A stretch of 64,000 nucleotides of DNA from Nemertoderma westbladi (lineage: Eukaryota > Xenacoelomorpha > Nemertodermatida > Nemertodermatidae). The position numbers were made by a program, and so were the translations under genes. Under the pieces are notes generated by a model, which saw nothing but the letters and a program-made list of their open reading frames with translations, was not told the DNA's origin and made no database searches. The stretch spans positions 1 to 64,000 of the forward strand of contig JAUCBJ010000633.1 in assembly GCA_032718475.1 (NCBI GenBank), given 5' to 3'. Positions 54,528 through 64,000 of this stretch are shown piece after piece (within the stretch, counting starts at the first letter, position 1; each line of letters opens with the position of its first letter).

Positions 54528-57500
54528 CTGTAAGAATAACGATTAAGTATGTAAGATTACGGTAAAATAGCGTGTAAGTATGTAAGAACAAAAAGTGAGT
54601 TTGTAAGATTATGGTAAAATAGCGTGTATACGGTAAAATAGCGCATAAGTATGTAAGAACAACAAGTGAGTTTGTAAGATTACGGTAAAATAGCGTGTAA
54701 GTATGTAAGAACAACAAGTGAGTTTGTAAGATTATGGTAAAATAGCGTGTATACGGTAAAATAGCGCGTAAGTATGTAAGAACAACAAGTGAGTTTGTTA
54801 GATTACGGTAAAATAGCGTGTAAGTATGTAAGAACAACAAGTGAGTTTGTAAGATTATGGTAAAATAGCGTGTATACGGTAAAATAGCGTGTAAGTATGT
54901 AAGAACAACAAGTGAGTTTGTAAGATTACGGTAAAATAGCGTGTAAGTATGTAAGAACAACAAGTGAGTTTGTAAGATTACGGTAAAATAGCGTGTAAGT
55001 ATGTAAGAACAACAAGTGAGTTTGTAAGATTATGGTAAAATAGCGTGTATACGGTAAAATAGCGCGTAAGTATGTAAGAACAACAAGTGAGTTTGTAAGA
55101 TTACGGTAAAATAGCGTGTAAGTATGTAAGAACAACAAGTGAGTTTGTAAGATTACGGTAAAATCGTGTGTAAGTATGTAAGAACAACAAGTGAGTTTGT
55201 AAGATTATGGTAAAATAGCGTGTAAGTATGTAAGAACAACAAGTGAGTTTGTAAGATTATGGTAAAATAGCGTGTATACGGTAAAATAGCGTGTAAGTAT
55301 GTAAGAATAACAAGTGAGTTTGTAAGATTACGGTAAAATAGCGTGTAAGTATGTAAGAACAACAAGTGAGTTTGTAAGATTATGGTAAAATAGCGTGTAT
55401 ACGGTAAAATAGCGCGTAAGTATGTAAGAACAACAAGTGAGTTTGTAAGATTACGGTAAAATAGCGTGTAAGTATGTAAGAACAACAAGTGAGTTTGTAA
55501 GATTATGGTAAAATAGCGTGTATACGGTAAAATAGCGTGTAAGTATGTAAGAACAACAAGTGAGTTTGTAAGATTACGGTAAAATAGCGTGTAAGTATGT
55601 AAGAACAACAAGTGAGTTTGTAAGATTACGGTAAAATAGCGTGTAAGTATGTAAGAACAACAAGTGAGTTTGTAAGATTACGGTAAAATAGCGTGTAAGT
55701 ATGTAAGAACAACAAGTGAGTTTGTTAGATTGCGTTAAAATAGCGTGTAAGTATGTAAGAACAACAAGTGAGTTTGTAAGATTACGGTACAATAGCGTGT
55801 AAGTATGTAAGAACAACAAGTGAGTTTGTAAGATTATGGTAAAATAGCGTGTATACGGTAAAATAGCGTGTAAGTATGTAAGAACAACAAGTGAGTTTGT
55901 AAGATTACGGTAAAATAGCGTGTAAGTATGTAAGAACAACAAGTGAGTTTGTAAGATTATGGTAAAATAGCGTGTATACGGTAAAATAGCGCGTAAGTAT
56001 GTAAGAACAACAAGTGAGTTTGTAAGATTACGGTAAAAGAGCGTGTAAGTAAGTAAGAACAACAAGTGAGTTTGTAAGATTATGGTAAAATAGCGTGTAT
56101 ACGGTAAAATAGCGTGTAAGTATGTAAGAACAACAAGTGAGTTTGTAAGATTACGGTAAAATAGCGTGTAAGTGTGTAAGAACAACAAGTGAGTTTGTAA
56201 GATTACGGTAAAATAGCGTGTAAGTATGTAAGAACAACAAGTGAGTTTGTTAGATTACGGTAAAATAGCGTGTAAGTATGTAAGAACAACAAGTGAGTTT
56301 GTAAGATTACGGTAAAATAGCGTGTAAGTATGTAAGAACAACAAGTGAGTTTGTAAGATTATGGTAAAATAGCGTGTATACGGTAAAATAGCGTGTAAGT
56401 ATGTAAGAACAACAAGTGAGTTTGTAAGATTACGGTAAAATAGCGTGTATACGGTAAAATAGCGTGTAAGTATGTAAGAACAACAAGTGAGTTTGTAAGA
56501 TTACGGTAAAATAGCGTGTAAGTGTGTAAGAACAACAAGTGAGTTTGTAAGATTATGGTAAAATAGCGTGTATACGGTAAAATAGCGTGTAAGTATGTAA
56601 GAACAACAAGTGAGTTTGTAAGATTATGGTAAAATAGCGTGTATACGGTAAAATAGCGTGTAAGTATGTAAGAACAACAAGTGAGTTTGTAAGATTACGG
56701 TAAAATAGCGTGTAAGTGTGTAAGAACAACAAGTGAGTTTGTAAGATTACGGTAAAATAGCGTGTAAGTATGTAAGAACAACAAGTGAGTTTGTTAGATT
56801 ACGGTAAAATAGCGTGTAAGTATGTAAGAACAACAAGTGAGTTTGTAAGATTACGGTAAAATAGCGTGTAAGTATGTAAGAACAACAAGTGAGTTTGTAA
56901 GATTATGGTAAAATAGCGTGTATACGGTAAAATAGCGTGTAAGTATGTAAGAACAACAAGTGAGTTTGTAAGATTACGGTAAAATAGCGTGTAAGTATGT
57001 AAGAACAACAAGTGAGTTTGTAAGATTATGGTAAAATAGCGTGTATACGGTAAAATAGCGTGTAAGTATGTAAGAACAACAAGTGAGTTTGTAAGATTAT
57101 GGTAAAATAGCGTGTAAGTATGTAAGAACAACAAGTGAGTTTGTAAGATTACGGTAAAATAGCGTGTAAGTATGTAAGAACAACAAGTGAGTTTGTTAGA
57201 TTGCGTTAAAATAGCGTGTAAGTATGTAAGAACAACAAGTGAGTTTGTAAGATTACGGTACAATAGCGTGTAAGTATGTAAGAACAACAAGTGTGTTTGT
57301 AAGATTGCGTTAAAATAGCGTGTAAGTATGTAAAAACAACAAGTGAGTTTGTAATATTACGGTAAAATAGCGTGTAAGTATGTAAGAACAACAAGTGAGT
57401 TTGTAAGATTATGGTAAAATAGCGTGTATACGGTAAAATAGCGCGTAAGTATGTAAGAACAACAAGTGAGTTTGTAAGATTACGGTAAAAGAGCGTGTAA

Positions 57501-60500
57501 GTAAGTAAGAACAACAAGTGAGTTTGTAAGATTATGGTAAAATAGCGTGTATACGGTAAAATAGCGTGTAAGTATGTAAGAACAACAAGTGAGTTTGTAA
57601 GATTACGGTAAAATAGCGTGTAAGTATGTAAGAACAACAAGTGAGTTTGTAAGATTACGGTAAAATAGCGTGTAAGTATGTAAGAACAACAAGTGAGTTT
57701 GTAAGATTACGGTAAAATAGCGTGTAAGTATGTAAGAACAATAAGTGAGTTTGTAAGATTATGGTAAAATAGCGTGTATACGGTAAAATAGCGTGTAAGT
57801 ATGTAAGAACAACAAGTGAGTTTGTAAGATTACGGTAAAATAGCGTGTAAGTATGTAAGAACAACAAGTGAGTTTGTAAGATTATGGTAAAATAGCGTGT
57901 ATACGGTAAAATAGCGTGTAAGTATGTAAGAACAACAAGTGAGTTTGTAAGATTATGGTAAAATAGCGTGTATACGGTAAAATAGCGCGTAAGTATGTAA
58001 GAACAACAAGTGAGTTTGTAAGATTACGGTAAAATAGCGTGTAAGTATGTAAGAACAACAAGTGAGTTTGTAAGATTATGGTAAAATAGCGTGTATACGG
58101 TAAAATAGCGTGTAAGTATGTAAGAACAACAAGTGAGTTTGTAAGATTACGGTAAAATAGCGTGTAAGTATGTAAGAACAACAAGTGAGTTTGTAAGATT
58201 GCGTTAAAATAGCGTGTAATTATGGAAGAACAACAAGTGAGTTTGTAAGATTACGGTAAAATAGCGTGTAAGTATGTAAGAACAACAAGTGAGTTTGTAA
58301 GATTACGGTAAAATAGCGTGTAAGTATGTAAGAACAACAAGTGAGTTTGTAAGATTACGGTAAAATAGCGTGTAAGTATGTAAGACCAACAAGTGAGTTT
58401 GTAAGATTATGGTAAAATAGCGTGTATACGGTAAAATAGCGTGTAAGTATGTAAGAACAACAAGTGAGTTTGTAAGATTATGGTAAAATAGCGTGTATAC
58501 GGTAAAATAGCGCGTAAGTATGTAAGAACAACAAGTGAGTTTGTAAGATTACGGTAAAATAGCGTGTAAGTATGTAAGAACAACAAGTGAGTTTGTAAGA
58601 TTATGGTAAAATAGCGTGTATACGGTAAAATAGCGTGTAAGTATGTAAGAACAACAAGTGAGTTTGTAAGATTACGGTAAAATAGCGTGTAAGTATGTAA
58701 GAACAACAAGTGAGTTTGTAAGATTGCGTTAAAATAGCGTGTAATTATGTAAGAACAACAAGTGAGTTTGTAAGATTACGGTAAAATAGCGTGTAAGTAT
58801 GTAAGAACAACAAGTGAGTTTGTAAGATTACGGTAAAATAGCGTGTAAGTATGTAAGAAACACAAGTGAGTTTGTAAGATTACGGTAAAATAGCGTGTAA
58901 GTATGTAAGAACAACAAGTGAGTTTGTAAGATTATGGTAAAATAGCGTGTATACGGTAAAATAGCGTGTAAGTATGTAAGAACAACAAGTGAGTTTGTAA
59001 GATTACGGTAAAATAGCGTGTAAGTATGTAAGAACAACAAGTGAGTTTGTAAGATTGCGTTAAAATAGCGTGTAATTATGTAAGAACAACAAGTGAGTTT
59101 GTAAGATTACGGTAAAATAGCGTGTAAGTATGTAAGAACAACAAGTGAGTTTGTAAGATTACGGTAAAATAGCGTGTAAGTATGTAAGAACAACAAGTGA
59201 GTTTGTAAGATTACGGTAAAATAGCGTGTAAGTATGTAAGAACAACAAGTGAGTTTGTAAGATTGCGGTAAAATAGCGTGTAAGTATATAAGAACAACAA
59301 GTGAGTTCTAAGTATGTAAGAATAACAAGTGAGTTTGTAAGATTACGGTAAAATAGCGTGTAAGTATGTAAGAATAACAAGTGAGTTTGTAAGATTACTG
59401 TAAAATAGCGTGTAAGTATGTAAGAATAACAAGTGAGTTTGTAAGATTACGGTAAAATAGCGTGTAAGTATGCAAGAACAGCAAGTGAGTTTGTAAGATT
59501 ACTGTAAAATAGCGTGTAAGTATGTAAGAATAACAAGTGAGTTTGTAAGTTTACGGTAAAATAGCGTGTAAGTATGTAAGAACAACAAGCGAGTTTGTAA
59601 GATTACGGTAAAATAGCGTGTAAGTATCTAAGAATAACAAGTGAGTTTGTAAGATTACTGTAAAATAGCGTGTAAGTATGTAAGAATAACAAGTGAGTTT
59701 GTAAGATTACGGTAAAATAGCGTGTAAGTATGTAAGAACAACAAATGAGTTTGTAAGATTACTGTAAAATAGCGTGTAAGTATGTAAGAATAACAAGTGA
59801 GTTTGTAAGTTTACGGTAAAATAGCGTGAAAGTATGTAAGAACAACAAGTGAGTTTGTAAGATTACGGTAAAATAGCGTGTAAGTTAAGTAAGAATAACA
59901 AGTGAGTTTGTAAGATTACCGGTAAAATAGCGTGTAAGTATATAAGAATAACAAGTGAGTTTGTAAGATTGCGGTAAAATAGCGTGTAAGTATGTAAGAA
60001 CAACAAGTGAGTTTGTAAGATTACGGTAAAATAGCGTGTAAGTATGTAAGAATAACAAGTGAGTTTGTAAGATTACGGTAAAATAGCGTGTAAGTATGTA
60101 AGAACAACATGTGAGTTTGTAAGATTGCGGTAAAATAGCGTGTATGTGTGTAAGAACAACAAGTGAGTTTGTAAGATTGCGGTAAAATAGCGTGTAAGTA
60201 TGTAAGAACAACAAGTGAGTTTGTAAGATTATGGTAAACGAAGATGTAAGTATGTAAGAATAAGAAGTGAGTTTGTAAGATTATGGTAAAATAGCGTGTA
60301 AGTATGTAAGAATAACAAATGAGTTTGTAAGATTACGGTAAAATAGCGTGTAAGTATGTAAGAATAACAAGTGAGTATGTAAGATTACTGTAAAATAGCG
60401 TGTAAGTATTTAAGAACAACAAGTGAGTTTGTAAGATTGCGGTAAAATAGCGTGTAATTATGTAAGAATAACAAGTGAGTTTGTAAGATTACGGTAAAAT

Positions 60501-63500
60501 AGCGTGTAAGTATGTAAGAATAACAAGTGAGTTTGTAAGATTACGGTAAAATAGCGTGTAAGTATGTAAGAACAACAAGTGAGTTTGTAAGATTGCGGTA
60601 AAATAGCGTGTAAGTATGTAAGAATAACAAGTGAGTTTGTAAGATTACGGTAAAATAGCGTGTAAGTATGTAAGAATAACAAGTGAGTTTGTAAGATTAC
60701 GGTAAAATAGCGTGTAAGTATGTAAGAACAACAAGTGAGTTTGTAAGATTGCGATAAAATAGCGTGTAAGTATGTAAGAACAACAAGTGAGTTTGTAAGA
60801 TTGCGGTAAAATAGCGTGTAAGTATGTAAGAACAACAAGTGAGTTTGTAAGATTGCGGTAAAATAGCGTGTAAGTATGTAAGAATAACAAGTGAGTTTGT
60901 ACGATTACGGTAAAATAGCGTGTAAGTATGTAAGAATAACAAGTGAGTTTGTAAGATTACGGTAAAATAGCGTGTAAGTATGTAAGAACAACAAGTGAGT
61001 TTGTAAGATTGCGATAAAATAGCGTGTAAGTATGTAAGAATAACAAGTGAGTTTGTAAGATTACGGTAAAATAGCGTGTAAGTATGTAAGAATAACAAGT
61101 GAGTTTGTAAGATTACGGTAAAATAGCGTGTAAGTATGTAAGAACAACAAGTGAGTTTGTAAGATTGCGATAAAATAGCGTGTAAGTATCTAAGAACAAC
61201 AAGTGAGTTTGTAAGATTGCGGTAAAATAGCGTGTAAGTATGTAAGAACAACAAGTGAGTTTGTAAGATTGCGGTAAAATAGCGTGTAAGTATGTAAGAA
61301 TAACAAGTGAGTTTGTAAGATTACGGTAAAATAGCGTGTAAGTATGTAAGAATAACAAGTGAGTTTGTAAGATTACGGTAAAATAGCGTGTAAGTCTGTA
61401 AGAACAACAAGTGAGTTTGTAAGATTGCGATAAAATAGCGTGTAAGTATGTAAGAACAACAAGTGAGTTTGTAAGATTGCGGTAAAATAGCGTGTAAGTA
61501 TGTAAGAACAACAAGTGAGTTTGTAAGATTATGGTAAACGAAGATGTAAGTATGTAAGAATAAGAAGTGGGTTTGTAAGATTACGGTAAAATAGCGTGTA
61601 AGTATGTAAGAATAACAAGTGAGTTTGTAAGATTACGGTAAAATAGCGTGTAAGTATGTAAGAATAACAAGTGAGTTTTTAATATTACGGTAAAATAGCG
61701 TGTAAGTATGTAAGAACAACAAGTGAGTTTGTAAGATTGCGGTAAAATAGCGTGTAAGTATGTAAGAACAACAAGTGAGTTTGTAAGATTAAGGTAAAAT
61801 AGCGTGTAAGCATGTAAGAACAACAAGTGAGTTTGTACGATTGCGGTAAAATAGCGTGTAAGTATGTAAGAACAACAAGTGAGTTTGTAAGATTACGGTA
61901 AAATAGCGTGTAAGTATGTAAGAATAACAAGTGAGTTTGTAAGATTACGGTAAAATAGCGTGTAAGTATGTAAGAACAACAAGTGAGTTTGTAAGATTGC
62001 GATAAAATAGCGTGTAAGTATGTAAGAACAACAAGTGAGTTTGTAAGATTGCGGTAAAATAGCGTGTAAGTATGTAAGAACAACAAGTGAGTTTGTAAGA
62101 TTGCGGTAAAATAGCGTGTAAGTATGTAAGAATAACAAGTGAGTTTGTAAGATTACGGTAAAATAGCGTGTAAGTATGTAAGAATAACAAGTGAGTTTGT
62201 TAGATTGCGTTAAAATAGCGTGTAAGTATGTAAGAACAACAAGTGAGTTTGTAAGATTGCGATAAAATAGCGTGTAAGTATGTAAGAACAACAAGTGAGT
62301 TTGTAAGATTGCGGTAAAATAGCGTGTAAGTATGTAAGAACAACAAGAGAGTTTGTAAGATTATGGTAAACGAAGATGTAAGTATGTAAGAATAAGAAGT
62401 GAGTTTGTAAGATTACGGTAAAATAGCGTGTAAGTATGTAAGAATAACAAGTGAGTTTTTAAGATTACGGTAAAATAGCGTGTAAGTATGTAAGAATAAC
62501 AAGTGAGTTTTTAAGATTACGGTAAAATAGCGTGTAAGTATGTAAGAACAACAAGTGAGTTTGTAAGATTGCGGTAAAATAGCGTGTAAGTATGTAAGAA
62601 CAACAAGTGAGTTTGTAAGATTGCGGTAAAATAGCGTGTAAGTATGTAAGAACAACAAGTGAGTTTGTAAGATTGCGGTAAAATAGCGTGTAAGTATGTA
62701 AGAACAACAAGTGAGTTTGTAAGATTATGGTAAACGAAGATGTAAGTATGTAAGAATAAGAAGTGAGTATGTAAGATTACGGTAAAATAGCGTGTAAGTA
62801 TGTAAGAATAACAAGTGAGTTTTTAAGATTACGGTAAAATAGCGTGTAAGTATGTAAGAATAACAAGTGAGTTTTTAAGATTACGGTAAAATAGCGTGTA
62901 AGTATGTAAGAACAACAAGTGAGTTTGTAAGATTGCGGTAAAATAGCGTGTAAGTATGTAAGAACAACAAGTGAGTTTGTAAGATTGCGGTAAAATAGCG
63001 TGTAAGTATGTAAGAACAACAAGTGAGTTTGTAAGATTGCGGTAAAATAGCGTGTAAGTATGTAAGAACAACAAGTGAGTTTGTAAGATTACGGTAAAAT
63101 AGCGTGTAAGTATATAAGAACAACAAGTGAGTTTGTAAGATTATGGTAAACGAAGATCTAAGTATGTAAGAATAAGAAGTGAGTTTGTAAGATTATGGTA
63201 AAATAGCGTGTAAGTATGTAAGAACAACAAAGTGAGTTTGTAAGATTATGGAAAAAGAAGGTGTAAGTAAGTATGTAGGAATAACAAGTGGGTTTGTAAG
63301 ATTATGGACAAAGAAGGTGTAAGTAAGTAAGAATAAGAAGTGGGTTTGTATGATTATGGCAAAAATAGCGTGTAAGTATGTAAGAGCAACAAGTGAGTTC
63401 GTAAGATTATGGTAAACGAAGATGTAAGTATGTAAGAAAAATAAGTGAGTTTGTAAGATTATGGAAAAAGAACGTGTAAGTAAGTATGTAGGAATAACAA

Positions 63501-63520
63501 GTGGGTTTGTAAGATTATAC
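54528..63520 (-). repeat. Array E: 9-kb minisatellite, 52- and 71-bp units, starting at the 54527 acceptor
   Basis: About 160 units have the core AAATAGCGTGTAAGTATG and AAGTGAGTTTGTAAGATTA. A 71-bp variant, with an extra TGTATACGGTAAAATAGCG, alternates with the 52-bp form between 54.6 and 59.0 kb. From 59.1 kb only 52-bp units (plus AACGAAGATG variants) occur, decaying near 63.2-63.5 kb. In Mhc orientation the unit reads TTATTCTTACATACTTACAC, matching the real acceptor junction TTATTCTTACAGACTTACTC at 18 of 20 bases, but with the splice AG changed to AT. Open frames with LTYLHAILP-type repeats are by-products. Confidence 0.95.
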
Positions 63521-63528
63521 TGCAAGGT

Positions 63529-64000
63529 GGCGTACTGCAAGGTGACACATTAGCACCATTACTATTTGTAATTATGCTGGATTACGTAATGAGGACGGCC
63601 GCAAAGGGTGAAGATCTGGAATTCACACTTCAAGAACGCAGAAGTAGTAGATATCCGGCAACTACAGTCACAGACACCGACTTTGCGGATGACATCGCCC
63701 TGCTCTATAATACGCTACCAGATGCACAGCTTCTACTAAATAAAGTGGAGAGGGCTGCTAATGAGGTTGGATTGCATATAAATGCTACAAAGACCGAATT
63801 CATGACCTTTAATGTTGATGGAAACTTGACAACCATTGATAATAATCAACTAAGGAAGGTCGATGACTTCCAGTACCTTGGATCATGGATAGAGAGTAGC
63901 AAAAAGGACATAGAAGTTAGGAAAACAAAGGCTTGGGAAGCTCTATCACAAATGGATACCATCTGGAAATCAGATCTCTCCAGACACCTGAAGACTAAGT
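63529..64000 (+). pseudogene. LINE reverse-transcriptase fragment running off the window
   Basis: The frame GVLQGDTLAPLLFVIMLDYV, then TDTDFADDIALLYN (catalytic box) and VDDFQYLGSWIE is open to the window end. It is related to, but clearly different from, the LINE at 26962 (same order of motifs). The copy starts abruptly at the GVLQGD motif next to array E, so it is 5'-truncated here. The rest of the element is outside the window. Confidence 0.85.

Noticed and set aside
54454-63540. Leu/Tyr-rich repeat proteins, possibly membrane or antifreeze-like
   Set aside because: They are by-products of the 52/71-bp array on the minus strand; frames break wherever unit length changes.

Overview
The window is invertebrate nuclear DNA: AT-rich, full of introns, and rich in tandem and transposon-derived repeats. 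Its backbone is one muscle (class II) myosin heavy chain gene on the minus strand. It runs from the third or so coding exon at 54527 down to the mid-rod at 669. I can place 30 exon positions (33 exon sequences with alternatives), and every splice phase joins cleanly. The exons for about the first 117 residues lie beyond the right edge, and those for about the last 430 rod residues beyond the left edge. Use of mutually exclusive exons in a single Mhc gene resembles molluscs and insects rather than vertebrate multigene families. Short motifs such as TAGGCCTA and ACCGGTAC are frequent, which I associate with marine invertebrates. The phylum is not decided from this window.

Layout from gene 5' to 3' (right to left). 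A LINE fragment and a 9-kb, 52/71-bp minisatellite (54.5-64.0 kb) precede the first motor exon. Motor exons follow between 54.5 and 39.4 kb, including three alternative P-loop/loop-1 exons (52.9, 51.2 and 49.7 kb), switch II, relay and SH3-side exons. A 14-kb intron (39.4-25.3 kb) then holds two intronless genes on the same strand, eIF3 subunit F (34703-35536) and a BED zinc-finger protein (31548-32780), plus LINE copies and fold-back elements. Two alternative 62-nt loop-2 exons (25.3 and 24.8 kb) come next, then the actin-binding, converter and IQ exons (24.1-23.1 kb), then rod exons (21.1-0.7 kb).

Inside the 7.4-kb intron between rod exons at 16563 and 9192 lies a 53-codon, Ser/Arg-rich first-exon candidate (10098-10256). 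It can splice in phase, keeping the heptad register, to the rod exon at 9192. This is the architecture of mollusc catchin/myorod and Drosophila myosin rod protein.

The most unusual feature concerns the minisatellites. Four large intronic arrays begin exactly at a myosin 5' splice site, and their units contain the last bases of the coding exon plus the donor: array A at the 669 exon (30 bp), B at 8811 (24 bp), C at 19791 (69 bp), D at 44519 (52 bp). A fifth array (E, 52 bp) begins at the 3' splice site of the 54527 exon, and its unit copies that acceptor junction with the AG destroyed. The gene thus carries long tandem arrays of duplicated splice junctions. In all four donor arrays, use of a downstream copy would add an in-frame stop.

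Other repeats: minisatellites not at exon borders (13.3-14.7, 16.7-18.0, 47.1-47.5, 50.3-51.1 kb), a (CAGT)n tract, a (TATCG)n tract, tRNA-derived SINE-like elements, and four inverted-repeat (fold-back/MITE-like) elements. All calls are by eye; homology, RNA and assembly checks were not possible here.
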